Below, one piece after another: positions 9,254-20,412 of a stretch of DNA of 64,000 nt. The stretch comes from Gari tellinella (lineage: Eukaryota; Mollusca; Bivalvia; Cardiida; Psammobiidae). The stretch covers positions 44,741,083 to 44,805,082 of the forward strand of contig OV277857.1 in the NCBI GenBank assembly GCA_922989275.2, in the 5' to 3' direction. Within the stretch, counting starts at the first letter, position 1. Each line of letters opens with the position of its first letter. A program made the position numbers and the translations under genes. Under the pieces are notes generated by a model that was not told where the DNA came from, made no database searches, and saw only the letters and a list, made by a program, of their open reading frames with translations.

Positions 9254-11484
9254 CACGCCCTGTAATCTCTGGCTCCCTCACATTTTTGCGATGTATTGAA
9301 AAAAGAGCCAAAGAAACTTCCGAGAAGCATCCAAAGACAGGAAATGGCCACGAAAGGTTAGACAAACGATGCATCGTGCATATATTTCTTCCTCTATAAA
9401 AGTCATTAAGTGTTTTTCTAAAAATCGGGCTTCGTTATTCCACATCGAATTGATCATACCTTAAGTCCGTGTATATTGATTTGCAAAACAATTTTGTTTG
9501 TAGCCGTTACATTGAACCAAAATTTGGAGAATGACCCGATCGAAAACGAAAGTAGACAAAAAACACCTCTGATCAATGTTTTATTCCGAATTTCATTACT
9601 TTAAGCATAAAACGTTATTGCTTGATAGATACTTGTTTGATTTTTAATCATATTACGTTTACAAATCATTATATTCCCGTCATACTCGCGAATTTATCGA
9701 TTGAGATGGAGCCTGCGTTATAGAGAAGGAGCCAATATGCCGAGAGGGAGCCACCAATGAACGCATTTCAAGTAGTATGAGCAAATGTGCAAATTACTTC
9801 TACTTCGAAAAAGACGTTGATTTGTTTGGTGTCAAACTATTTAGAACACAGTAACATATCTGTAAAATAACGAATTCAATGAATAAAATTTGGTGACCAT
9901 TTTTATTACTAAAAAAGAGAAATATATCGCATAAAACTCAAGCTTGTAAATTTGTTATGAAAAGAAATATCTTGCTGATTCTTATCAGCTAGGATTTGAT
10001 TAAAAATCGACACTGTTCTTATTTTTTTTATCTATTAAATTACCGGTATTAAATAACTGATAGAGACATAAAGTGAATTGTTGCAAATTGTCTTAAGCTC
10101 GCATATTTATATTTCCAGATGGGTGTTTTTAAAAGACAACGCAAGACTCTCTTGACATTAAAAAAGCATTTCAAGTCACGAGCAATGGTAAACATAGGAA
10201 GACTGACATTGACAAGCACACCAATCTCAAATCGAAAAAGAACCATCCACTGCAGAAAACTAACACCCTTTAGATCACCATTTACTAAGCGACCAAAATT
10301 GTCACCAGTTAATCGCAGCTAATCCATCTGTTCCCCTTCAAAGAGACCGGCCAAAATTCATTTAGATTTTTCAACCACCCATAAAGATGAATCAACCATT
10401 TTGTATCAGATATTGCAACCACCAGCCCATCTTCGTTTGAGATAGACTTCAATTTTGATGAGTTGTGCCCGTCTTATGAGAAGCCACGTGGTGAAGCATA
10501 TGATACATTCCTTGATGCATTGATAGTCTTCAAGGAACACAATGTTGATACCGACATTACAACTTTCTTAAAACTGGTGTATCCCACTCGAATTAAAAGG
10601 AGCCTTCTAAATATATTTTCTAGCATATTCATATTGATTTTTGTTTCATTTTAAAGCGTTTTCCAACATATAAATTGTTATTCTAAATTAAAATTTACGT
10701 TCAGCATTTGAAATCAATCTACACATTTCATCTTCCCGTTTATCTTAAAGTATGTTTGTAATATACTCATCCATTTTCTTCTCCATTTGTCTTCAGATAG
10801 ACTTAAAATTATGTATGCTTGATGTTTTGTTGAACTTGCGACCGTGTGGTTTATATAAAGCTAGTGTCTCCTGTATTACTCATATCTTTACTTTAAATAT
10901 CGAGCTATTACAGATACTTCAATGTTTAAAAAAAAATGAAATTCTCAATGTGTTTTTGAAACATAATCAGTTTGTGCATACGTTGGCTCCATCTCTGCAT
11001 CTTCGCTCCCTCTCCATAACACAGGCTCCTTCTCAATCGATTAAATTGGCCAGCAAGACATGGTTATACTGATTGATAAAGTAATATGATGCAAAATCAA
11101 ACAAGTATCTATCAATCAATACAGCTCGACGCTTTAACTGATGGGAATCGGAATAAAATATTGAACAGGGGCGTTTTTTTGTCTACTTTCGGTTTTGATC
11201 GGGTCATTCTGCAAACTTTGGTTCAATGTAACGGCTACAAATAAAATTGTATAGCAAATCAATCAACACGGACTTAAGGTATGATCAATTCTATGTGGAA
11301 TGACGAAGCCCGATTTTTGAAAAAACACTCAATGACTTTTTTAGAGGAAGAAATATGTGCACGATGCATTGTTTGTCTTACCTTTCGTGGCCATATCCTG
11401 TCTTTGGATGCTTCTCGGAAGTTTCTTTGGCTCTTTTTTCAATACATCGCGAAAATGTGAGGGAGCCAGAGATTACAGGGCGTG
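9254..11484 (+). mobile_element. 2.23-kb DNA transposon with long terminal inverted repeats
   Basis: The ends CACGCCCTGTAATCTC (9254) and its complement (ending 11484) begin inverted repeats of roughly 500 bp (about 9254-9770 and 10980-11484). These share landmarks such as the GATGCATCGTGCA block and the GGCTCC/GGAGCC motifs repeated near the inner ends. The element is flanked by a perfect 5-bp duplication, CCTTA (9249-9253 and 11485-11489). The interior holds degraded coding sequence. Superfamily unclear: long TIRs with a 5-bp duplication fit none of the common classes exactly. Confidence 0.85.
10119..10654 (+). pseudogene. Broken coding sequence inside the long-TIR transposon
   Basis: A frame starts at ATG 10119 just after an acceptor-like TATTTCCAG, runs about 67 codons (basic, Arg/Lys/Thr-rich) and stops at 10322. 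A second frame, open from about 10393 to 10654, encodes an acidic/neutral stretch including FDELCPSYEKPRGEAYDT and FKEHNVDTDITTFLKLV. The two are probably pieces of one protein separated by an intron or frameshift. No transposase catalytic motif is visible. It may be a decayed element protein or captured host sequence. Confidence 0.4.
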
Positions 11485-11705
11485 CCTTATAATGCTATAT
11501 AATCTTATCCTTTAGTTTGAAGGAATAAAATTTTGCAAATACATAGGATCCTGCAAAGAAGCAGATCAGTAACCAAGTCTCTTATCAGAATTCAAAACCC
11601 TTGACAAAATATCAGTGACCAGTCAATTATGCTTTAAATCTGAATTCAGCAATTTAAAGCAGACAACAATTTTCGAGCAGTTGATATTATAACAGTGAAG
11701 ATATT

Positions 11706-11928
11706 ATAACTCTTTTTAATTGCATGCTAGTGGGGGAATTGTAACTATCTATGCAAACAGTTTGGATTCTGATGAGATGCAGCATAACGCTGCTTCTTAT
11801 CAGCATCCAAACTGTTTGACACTCTGACCCTGTTTTTGAAAATAAATTTCAAAAATTCTATTTTAAGAGCAGTTGCAGAAGACAAATTGATGCAGATGAA
11901 AATATTACCCAGCATGCAAAGAGTTATT
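11706..11928 (-). mobile_element. Hairpin MITE, family A
   Basis: Core CAAACAGTTTGGATTCTGAT with tip GCATAACGC; right end ACCCAGCATGCAAAGAGTTA. Confidence 0.75.
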
Positions 11929-12299
11929 ATCCTCTCCAACCTTGATGTTGTCACACTTAAAAGATAGCTCATCATGTGTGACTGTTCAGAAAAATTATCC
12001 TCCCAAAACTTGATCACCTTAAATTTTTCTCAGATTACTGATCCATTTGTTCTGTAGTTTGGATCCTAATTGTTGGCGCAAATAAATCCTGATACAAATC
12101 TTGGAATCTTAATTGCCACTGATATCTAGGTCAAGTCAATTAAGGGTTAAATAGCTACGTAGCATTTATGAATATGCTATAAATTAGCCTTTCTAATGAT
12201 TATATAGCATAAATATGAATAATTCCTGAACTCTTTCCATGCTGTCACAGTGTTTTAAATAGATTATTCCACTTTTAAAACATGCAACCAACAATACTG

Positions 12300-12480
12300 T
12301 TAACCCATTTAAGCCCTAAGTGTCTACTAAAGATGAGCATTGGCAAAGTGTACACCCTGATGAGACACTGCATTTCGCGGTGTCTTATCAGGGTCTACAC
12401 TGTTTGCAATTTCATACGAAATGTTCTGCGGAACAAATACTAGGAGAGTTCTTTGCAATATTCAGACATAAATGGGTTAA
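12300..12480 (+). mobile_element. Hairpin MITE related to family D
   Basis: Ends TTAACCCATTTAAGCCC and AAATGGGTTAA. The core AGTGTACACCCTGATGAGAC has tip CATTTCGCGGTG. The termini differ from D proper. Confidence 0.7.
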
Positions 12481-12608
12481 TGTTGAATTTTGAGAGCTGT
12501 TTAGAGACACTGTGCTAACAGTACAAATTTTACTCTTTACCCTTTATTCAGGGTCTACAATGTCTGCAAAGGATAAATAATCATACAGGTTTCAGTAAAC
12601 TGGCTAAG

Positions 12609-12743
12609 CACTTATGTAGCGTTTGAGTTGAGTCTGAGTTCGTTCTCAAGCATTTGATTGGTCAGATTTGAGCCTAGGCTCAAATCTGACCAATCAAATG
12701 CTTAAGAATGATTACAGACTCAACTCAAACGATTTATAAGCAT
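12609..12743. mobile_element. Long hairpin element, family H
   Basis: One palindrome with almost no loop: GTTTGAGTTGAGTCTGAG..TGGTCAGATTTGAGCCTAGG and its complement, over about 130 bp. Confidence 0.8.
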
Positions 12744-13278
12744 GGACCCAGTAAGGGTTTACACTTTCCTTCATATAGATTGATTTTAGTGTTTAAGACT
12801 GGCGACTGCTTCCAAATGGGAGATATTTGCTTTACTTTCAATCTGCACTTAGCAACCAGTGTAAGGGGAAAAGTTGCCTCATGACTTTTTAACAACAAAG
12901 TAGAAGTACTTAAATGCATTTTAAGAAATCTATGAGGGAAAGGGTTAGCCTGAAATTTGCCTAAACAAAACTATCAAACTGTGAGAGTTGCAATACAAGC
13001 TGATTTGAAAGCTATCAATTTCCTTTTGAATAAAAAGATGATCAATATTCATAAATAAGACTAAATTCAAATTTTGACATATAAAATATTGCTAAAATGT
13101 TATTTAAAATGAATCTATATTTTCCCATAAAAAATCCTGTTGGTATTTGTAGATCATATTGGAGTTGTATGGCTATGACTCCTATTATTGTACAACTCAA
13201 GCTCTGATTTTCCCTTAAATGAATGTAACTGTTGTTGCTTCAAGCAACACTTTCCTTCTTACCCTTTTTCAGTGTTGA

Positions 13279-13468
13279 TTAACCCTTCCTCTTCAAAAGT
13301 GCCACAAGACGCCTTTTAACCCCTTCCTCCACATACGCACCTTTCTCATCATATTAAGCACCACAACATTAATATGCTATTGTATAAAGATAGAAACTTA
13401 AAGCTAGATGAATGTAAATGGAGGAATAAATCTGAGTGTAAAAAAGTGTACTTTGAAGTAATGGGTTA
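13279..13468 (+). mobile_element. Degenerate family B remnant
   Basis: CGCCTTTTAACCCCTTCCTC at the left and AAGTAATGGGTTAA at the right; the palindrome is lost. Confidence 0.4.
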
Positions 13469-13472
13469 AATA

Positions 13473-14058
13473 TTAACCCATTACCCCATAGCCTGTTTAT
13501 AGTTTTAAAGAAAGATGATCACTTATAGCAGGTTAAAAGTAAATGTGCCTTAAAGGGACTCGCCTTCTCTACACGGGCTCAGACATAAACCCAAGCCGAA
13601 TATGTACTATCAATCGCTACCAGTGAAGTATGTTAATTCGCTACCATATAGATAGAGAGCGCCAGTAGCCGCGTGGGTAAAGGCGTTTGCCCATTTTTTT
13701 CATGTTTGTCTCCGCATGGAGGGTCAGCACGGGTTCGAATCCCACCAGAGATTCTTTTTTTTTTTTTGAAATGCATTTTTTAACAGAATTTATTATCCAA
13801 AACTAAATCTTACCCATTTATATAAGCATTTGACATATATTTACAAATTACCATTTTTAATGCTAAATCCGGTTGCGAGCCTCTTTAAGGCACATTCTGC
13901 TATACTTTCAGCCTGCTTTAAGCTATTATCTGCTAGGATATAGAAAACATATTTCTTATGATACATATTCATGACTCTGTATAAATTGAAACTATTTTCT
14001 TCAGTGGAGGACCAAATCAAAGGCGTAAAAAATACATATTTATGGGGTAATGAGTTAA
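13473..14058 (-). mobile_element. Family B MITE split by a TTAA element
   Basis: Left half TTAACCCATTACCCCATAGC..AAATGTGCCTTAA; right half resumes at GGCACATTCTGC (13889). The interruption falls exactly in the tip TTAA. Confidence 0.8.
13550..13888 (+). mobile_element. TTAA element with tRNA-like module, copy 1 (internally deleted)
   Basis: TTAA-AGGGACTCGC at the left and CGGTTGCGAGCCTCT-TTAA at the right. About 200 bp next to the left end are missing compared with the 55-kb copy. The insertion lies in the TTAA at the centre of a B-type hairpin (GTGCC-TTAA-GGCAC), so the duplicated target can be read directly. The tRNA-like part is at 13659-13755, with a B-box GGTTCGAATCC at 13732-13742 followed by a T-run. 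Confidence 0.8.
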
Positions 14059-14534
14059 ATAAATGTGATCAGCACTGATGGCTATGTAAGGACATGGTTA
14101 CAACAGTTTTTACTGTAACTACCCCAGCAATGATTAATGATGTTGCTTGACAGTGTCAATGAAAGGCCATGACATTCCGTCCTGTAATTTATATCTCCAA
14201 AGGACACACATACAAGCACTAAATTTATATTATTCTGACTTGAATGGTACCATTATGATAAACTCCAGACATATCCAATCACAGGGACATTATAATTGTC
14301 ACTAGTTACAAGCTACATGTATGACAGTAAAATCAATGTTAACACATTCACCACTAAAGCTTTATTTGCTGAATAATACAGGTGTAGATCCAGATAAAGG
14401 AGCCCTCTGTTCTTGGTCTATACTGTTTGTATATTATATTTTTATTATCACCAAATTACAAAGTTTCAATATTAAAGGCGTAAAAAGGCAAATTTATGGA
14501 ACAATAAGTTGGAAACAAGACTGCGCGTTCAATA

Positions 14535-14975
14535 AACGCTTATGCCCCCGGTGGCATCCTTGACTATATATTCAGATTTTTTTCTAAGTCCAAATTAGGT
14601 CAAGGTCAAATTGAGCTTGGGTATTATTGATGAGTTGGTAATGGTCCAAGGCAATAACTGTATAAGTATCAAAGCATTGTTGTAAACAGTGTTGATGCTA
14701 GAGGAAACGGTAAAATCTAGTTAACCGAGAAAGAGCCCATTTAAAATATTTTAAGTTAAAATTAGGTCAAGGTCAAGATCAAAGTTTGGTGATATTGGTG
14801 GATAGGGAATGGTCAAAGGCAACAACTGTATAAGTATCAAAGCATTGTAGTCAGATGTGTTGATGCTAGACGAAACGGTAAAATCTACTTAACCTTGTTA
14901 CGGACACACGGATTGACGGACAGGACGATTACTATATGCCTCCGCATCTGTCGATGCCGGGGGGCATAAAAATCC
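14535..14975 (+). mobile_element. Short tandem-core element with ATGCCCCCGG / CCGGGGGGCAT ends
   Basis: Left TATGCCCCCGGTGGCAT, right GATGCCGGGGGGCATAAAAA, with ACGGACACACGGATTGACGG before the right end. Two units about 168 bp apart contain TTAGGTCAAGGTCAA and CGAAACGGTAAAATCTA. Same architecture as the pearl/HINE-like elements, different ends. Confidence 0.55.
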
Positions 14976-15249
14976 TAACATACAGAAAGAAACATTTAAC
15001 CTCAGATGCATAACCCTCATATTGATACCATCATGTGGGCCAGGTAATGAAATGGATAAAACATTATTTTGTTTCAAAGCAATCTTTCATTTTCTACCGA
15101 AGATATTAAATGGAAATAAAGTTTGACACCCCCAGACCCGCCTGTCTGCTTCCCGGCCTGCATGTGTGCCAAGCTTCACCCTCATTTCAAATCAACCAGG
15201 AATTCCCAATGGAAGCGATAGTTAACTAAAAGCAAATAAGCAAACTAAC

Positions 15250-15467
15250 TTAACCCTTAGCCTGCCACTCACGACTATAGCTCCATATATATGCAAACAG
15301 CTTGGATCCAGATGAGACGCCAAGTAACTCGGCGTCTCATCCGGATCTAAGCTGTTTGACACTCGAACAAATTTTTCAGCAATTTTGAGCAACTTTGAAG
15401 CACCTTGAAACTTGAAGCAGACGAGAAATATAGCAGACGACAATTTATTTGGCGGGCTAAGGGTTAA
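15250..15467 (+). mobile_element. Hairpin MITE, family E
   Basis: Near-identical to the other E copies. Central tip AAGTAACTC with GACGCC arms; the right end is GGCGGGCTAAGGGTTAA. Confidence 0.85.
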
Positions 15468-15584
15468 CCCTTTCTCTCATAACAAATGTTCAATTTTGAA
15501 GGGAGGAGGATGCTTTAAATGGATTTGAAGGTTATAAGCAGAAAAAATCTCTGTCAAATAGTTCCTTGCTTTCCTTCTGGGTCC

Positions 15585-15725
15585 AAGGTTATAAAGCATT
15601 TGAGTTGAGTCTGAGATTAGCAGTTCTCAAGCATTTGATTCGTCAGATTTTAGCGAAGGCTCAAATTTGACCAATCAAATGCTTGAGAATGATCTCAGAC
15701 TCAACTCAAATGCTTTATAACCTTA
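15585..15725. mobile_element. Long hairpin element, family H
   Basis: AAGGTTATAAAGCATTTGAG..CTCAAATGCTTTATAACCTT, a full-length palindrome of about 140 bp. It lies about 260 bp left of the 15985-16100 coding exon. Confidence 0.85.
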
Positions 15726-15799
15726 ATGACTGTTCTGCTTTCCTTTTGGTCTGCTTTATAAGCACCTATCTGTCAAGATGAAAATTTTCCCTAAAGTTT

Positions 15800-15952
15800 C
15801 TTCTTATAACGTCTCAACCAAATGTTATAATGTGACTCCTCATTAGAAATGTCTCCTCCAGACGATTCTAATGAGTAGTCACATCTTTGGGTTTGGCAGA
15901 GACTGAATTATTTTATTATTTGCAATTTCAACCCTTATCTGGAGATAGTGAT
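15800..15952 (-). mobile_element. Diverged family F copy
   Basis: GACTCCTCATTAGAAATGTC..GACGATTCTAATGAGTAGTC hairpin; right end CAACCCTTATCTGGAG. Confidence 0.6.
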
Positions 15953-15984
15953 ATACATAACAATGTATAGTAAGTAACACTTAC

Positions 15985-16100
15985 CCTAGCACTCGTTTTG
16001 GCTTGTTCGTACAGACTTGAGGTCCACCTTGCTCGGGGTAGGATAGCTGGCAAAACTCTGAGAGCAGAATGTCAAGGTCATTGGTGATGCTATTCAGCAT
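15985..16100 (-). CDS. Third exon of the minus-strand gene (38 codons plus 2 nt)
   Basis: On the minus strand CTGTTTCAG at 16101-16109 is a textbook acceptor. It is followed by 116 nt encoding MLNSITNDLDILLSEFCQ, then a Pro/Gly/Lys-rich tail ending NKPKRVL. The exon ends GG before GTAAGTGTT, a near-consensus donor, leaving phase 2. The sequence is GC-richer than its surroundings and lies in a gap between MITEs. DLDILLSEF resembles an LD-type (LDxLLxxL) protein-binding helix, as in paxillin and the MRL proteins RIAM and lamellipodin. The next exon should start with one base completing a Gly codon; none was recognised in the remaining 16 kb, so the gene probably continues past the left edge. 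The intron between this exon and the 55.7-kb exon is about 39.6 kb unless further exons were missed. Confidence 0.65.
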
Positions 16101-16197
16101 CTGAAACAGATAAACAGACACACAACCATTAGCACTAGCCACTGTTATACTCCTTTGCCTACTGTTGCATCCTTCTCAAGAAACCTATATAAGCCCT

Positions 16198-16448
16198 TTA
16201 ACTCTTTCCTCCCTGAAACTTTAAATGGACAATTCCAGTTTCCATTGAAGTCTAGTCCATTTCTGACTTTAAAGGGTTGTTTTTGTCAATGTTTGGCATT
16301 ATGACAAACAGTGAAGACCCTGATCAGAGGGCTCCTTTAGGAGCCCTCTGATCTGGGTCTTCACTGTTTGCATAGGACAAGTGTTCTTTTCACATGTACA
16401 CTGTTTGAAAAGGATGCCTATAGGCGGGACTAGGGTTCAAAGGGTTAA
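16198..16448 (-). mobile_element. Hairpin MITE, family D
   Basis: Reverse copy; hairpin tip AGGGCTCCTTTAGGAGCCCT. It abuts a B-type copy on the right (shared TTAA). Confidence 0.85.
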
Positions 16449-16453
16449 ACCCT

Positions 16454-16696
16454 TTACGCCATAGCTTAAATGTTTCTAATTTTGAAGGCAGTTGACCATT
16501 TAACTCATACTATAGCCTGTTTCTATTTTTCCAGACAGGTGACCACTTGAAGCACATTGAAAGTAAAGCAGAATATGCAAATATCTTCTGGGACATAGAA
16601 ACTGTATTCATGGCTTTTATAAAGTGAAACTATTTTCTTTAGTGGAGGAATGAATCAAATGGGTAAAAAGATGTGTTTATGGGGTAAAGGATTAAA
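16454..16696 (-). mobile_element. Family B copy with one palindrome arm
   Basis: The left arm AAGTAAAGCAGAATATGC is present; the right arm is deleted and the sequence passes straight to CTTCTGGGACATAG. Confidence 0.65.
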
Positions 16697-18134
16697 ACAG
16701 AGGTTTCATGTACAGAAAAGTCCTCTATTACAACCACTCAAATGAAGACTATACTGCTTATTATAAAGTTCCTACAGAGTTTCTGCTTTACTTACATCCT
16801 ATTTTAGGGTACCGTGATTTTGTCAGAATATACTGAGTGTCTGTTATAGTGAGATTTTACTGTACAGAAGTCTTTCAACAACCTCTATTCTATTTCTGAC
16901 CACAAAACTGAATGAATTCACTATAATGAACGTCTCTGGAAGTATTCACTCTTCAATATACTCTGATTTATTTCAAATCCTTACAGTCACTATCTGTAAA
17001 TTAAAACATTGTGAAGTTTGTTTGCAATGATTATCCATTTTAAAATGTATTCCTCAAAGTTTAATTGAAAAAGATTTTTTTTCAAGATGCAAGGGATGTT
17101 TAGTTTTAAAATCCATCAGCATCCTTAGCCTAATGGCTATTAGACAACATCGAAAAGCAGGCTTGATTTAGGTGATTAAGGAATATTTATACTCTTGGTA
17201 CATAATGAAACCTTTCATATAATGTTTTCATTGAATAAAACAAGTGGTTGCTTAATAATGCAGGATGAAAGTAAAGCAGAAAGTTTTCTATAATCAGAAT
17301 GCAATGAAATTCTTCTATGGTTCTTTGACATAACATTTAACGAGCGTGTAAAGGCATCAATTATCACAGGCATCAGAAGGTGCTTCCATGGGGAGAGAAA
17401 CTCTGTTTCATTTTCACCATGCTTTCACCTACAACTTGTCTCCAGTTGAAGGGACTGCAGGATTTCAAATTTGATCCACATGATTCTTATTCAAGACACA
17501 GATGTTTAGTTTTAAATATGTATCATTCCAGATAACCACTGTACTCCTTTTATTCCATTGTTTCTAGACTGCATATAACTCTATAAGACACTGATAAACT
17601 TTTTTTGTAAACATTTCTATAACTATATATTCCTTCAGCTTCAACTGAAAATGTTACTAACCAGTCCATAATTAGCAGAAATGCTTTCACATTTCCTTTT
17701 TATGTTTATCTAAATGTCAAACAAGTTTGATTACCTGTTCTCTGGTGTCAGAATCAGGATCCAAAATGTTTGCCAATATCATTCAAGTTGTGCTTTGGTC
17801 AAATAAGAGATAGAATTTACTTAAGAGTAGGAAACTATCAGACCATTAACCTTTTCTATGCTTCAAATCAGTTTATGTATATTTAGCAAACAGTCTGGCC
17901 AGAGGATTAAGGAGCCGTCTAATTAGGGTCTGCACTGGGGTGCTGTTCATTTCACCTTAATTTTTCTGAAATGTTTTCTAAAAACAGTCCTATAGCTAAC
18001 ATAAACTTGTCATTTTTCATTATGAAAGATTTAGCCTTGCAAGGATTAATGCTGTCTTGTCTTTAGTTCAATGACAAAGCTATGTCAAGCTGCCACTCAA
18101 AATAAGATCAATCAACAGTCTTTCATGGTGTTTG
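16697..18134. other. Mostly unassigned intron, worn MITE pieces
   Basis: Recognisable pieces: a TA-end GAGATTTTACTGTA at 16850-16865 closing a decayed C-type element, and a single AAAGTAAAGCAGAAAG arm near 17267. Nothing coding seen. Confidence 0.45.
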
Positions 18135-18137
18135 CTC

Positions 18138-18206
18138 ATTGCAGAACAAGAATAAAGCAGATAGCTCTTGTATGAACTTTCTGCTTTACTTTTGTTCTGC
18201 AATAAG
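18138..18206. repeat. C-type hairpin
   Basis: ATTGCAGAACAAGAATAAAG / CTTTACTTTTGTTCTGCAAT with a worn tip (AGCTCTTGTATGAACTT). Confidence 0.65.
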
Positions 18207-18734
18207 CAGTCACCTATCTTTAGAAAAATCCAAGGACTGGTTGTTTAATACAAGTTTGACTGTATATGCCTGAACTCTCATCTGCATTATGTAATTCTCA
18301 GGCAATGCCATTTGCTAAAAGCTTCCATAATCTTATATATCCTTTATCCTAGCCAAAATTCAAAATAAGGTAACTGCAAACAACATTGATCCAGATCATA
18401 TACCATGTTTTCACATCTAAAACGAATCCAATTTAAGTTTTGGACATTTATATATTTCTCATCTTTTTCCAAAATTTTGCAAACTAAAATACATCTGCAG
18501 ATAACATTTTTGAAATATCACCACTTATAAATGTAGTTGATCAAAGAATTATGAGTCCTTGAAATTGCTGGTAATGTCCTAGTCATTATTTGCAAGAAGC
18601 CTCCATATAGATAAGATCCAGTTGCTCATGCAAGGTTCCAACAATTGCTCATGCAAGGTTCCAAATACAGTAATATCTGCAAACAGCAGCCACTCAATAA
18701 AAGATATATTTGCTATCAAATAAATATGTCTCAG

Positions 18735-18807
18735 CTTACTGCAGGAAAAAAGTAATGCAGAAAGCTCCTTCAGGAGCTTTCTGCATTACTTTTGTTCTGC
18801 ATTAAGC
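18735..18807. repeat. C-type hairpin
   Basis: AGTAATGCAGAAAGCTCC-TTCA-GGAGCTTTCTGCATTACT; the AATGC variant of the arm. Confidence 0.7.
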
Positions 18808-19155
18808 CACTGTCTTGAGTCTTAGCTTCAAAAACTGCCATATTTCTCTATTGAGGAATTTGAGAGACCATTATACGCATGTTTCAACTGTACCTGCACA
18901 GTGCATTCAAGTGAAAATCATGTAAGCTGTCGTTTAAAATTTGACTGCTCATGCATTCTGGATACAAGAGACAATATCTGAAGCTGTCATTAAATATTTA
19001 CCAAAGAAATGACAGAGGCCATACAAAAACCCATAACCATTACCTGCCCCTGGCAGTGCTTTAACCAATCATTTGTAGAGCCTGTGTTAAAGTGACCATA
19101 GAAACAGAATCTGTGAAAAGCATAGATGTTTTTTAAAAATAATTACGCTCCCACT

Positions 19156-19225
19156 CAATATAGGACAATAGAAATGCAGAAAGCTCCTATAGGAGCTTTT
19201 TGCATTACCTTTGTCCTGTATTAAG
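19156..19225. repeat. C-type hairpin
   Basis: AATGCAGAAAGCTCC-TATA-GGAGCTTTTTGCATT, between AATATAGGAC and GTCCTGTATT. Confidence 0.7.
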
Positions 19226-19304
19226 CTGCAACCTGTCCTAGCGACTTCTTGGCTTTTAGTTCGAATGGACGCTGAATATTGGATCGGCTGTAAAAGTTGA
19301 TATC

Positions 19305-19528
19305 TTAACTCTTTGCATGCTAAGACATCGTACATGTGCCACAGTGACTACCTTTCCAAACAGTTTGGATCCTGATGAGAGGCCGGATAACCCGGGGTCT
19401 CATCAGGATCCAAACTGTTTGACACTCTGACCCTGTTTTGAAAAGAAAATTTGAAAACTCTATTTTTAGAACAGTTGCAGACGACAATTGTTGCATATGG
19501 AAAAATTACCCAGCATGCAAAGAGTTAA
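19305..19528 (-). mobile_element. Hairpin MITE, family A
   Basis: TTAACTCTTTGCATGC / GCATGCAAAGAGTTAA termini. Tip GGATAACCCGG has unpaired bases. Confidence 0.85.
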
Positions 19529-20009
19529 TGGAATAAAAAATGTTATGTCTGAGAGTATCTAATAATGTCTGGAGTAGAGTGACTCTTTCTTTCCGTTCCA
19601 AATGTCATATGCAGCCTGATATAATTGTATTTGTGTCTCGTTAAGTCAGAACAAGAGTGCCCCAGACATATGATAGCCCGTCTGAACACAGCACAAGTCC
19701 ACCAAAGGCAGATGAAATATCACAATTTACCAAGTCATCCAAACTACCGATATTAACTTGTATATAGGTAATAATTGAAGCATCTTGCCAAGTATCCAGG
19801 TGTTTACAAACCATGAATAGACGAACAGATGATGTCATATTGTAATATGTCCCATTTTCAACTGGCGTATAAATATAATTTCTAATGTACATGCTAATCT
19901 ATCCTTATTAGATTCATTGCATTTTTTGTTTTAAGACTATAATTTATAGTTCTGCTACTACAACTATTTAAAGAACAAGATATGTTAGTGAAACACTATG
20001 TCCCCTGTT

Positions 20010-20412
20010 GTGACAATGACATCTCAATGACCTTGACCTTTATCTGGCATTACCAAACCTGGACTAAGCTTAATGGGCTTCCTGAGTGGGGTACAAATAC
20101 AAGCCAAATATGAAGTTACTATTGCATCTAGTTCCAAAGTTATGGCCAAGGTTAAGTTCAGTCCATTTGACCTTTAAATGACCTTGGTCCAAAAATATTC
20201 AAGTTGTACTGAGCAAGGACTTCTTGGGCTTAGTACATAAGTAAATTATGAAGTCTCTATTACATGTAGTTCCAAAGTTATGGCCAAGGTTAAATTCAGT
20301 CTATTTGACCTTTAAATGACCTTGACCTTTGTCTGACAATACTCAAGTTGTACTGAGCAAGGATTTCTTGAGCTGAGTACACAAATAAATTATGAAGTCT
20401 CTATAACATGTA
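20010..20412 (+). repeat. Tandem array, about 140-bp units, continued at 21584-21655
   Basis: Units contain TCCAAAGTTATGGCCAAGG, TTTGACCTTTAAATGACCTT and TTGTACTGAGCAAGGA. The array is split by the pogo-like element at 20413-21583 and resumes with a partial unit. The outer ends are not defined. Confidence 0.65.

Noticed and set aside
13659..13755. Functional tRNA gene
   Set aside because: A- and B-boxes are present, but no paired acceptor or anticodon stem is visible and the block recurs inside a mobile element.
15222..15443. Frame containing SLDPDETPSYLASHLDPSCL, repeated at 41.0 kb and elsewhere
   Set aside because: This recurrent peptide is the translation of the GGATCC palindrome core of families A and E, not a conserved protein.
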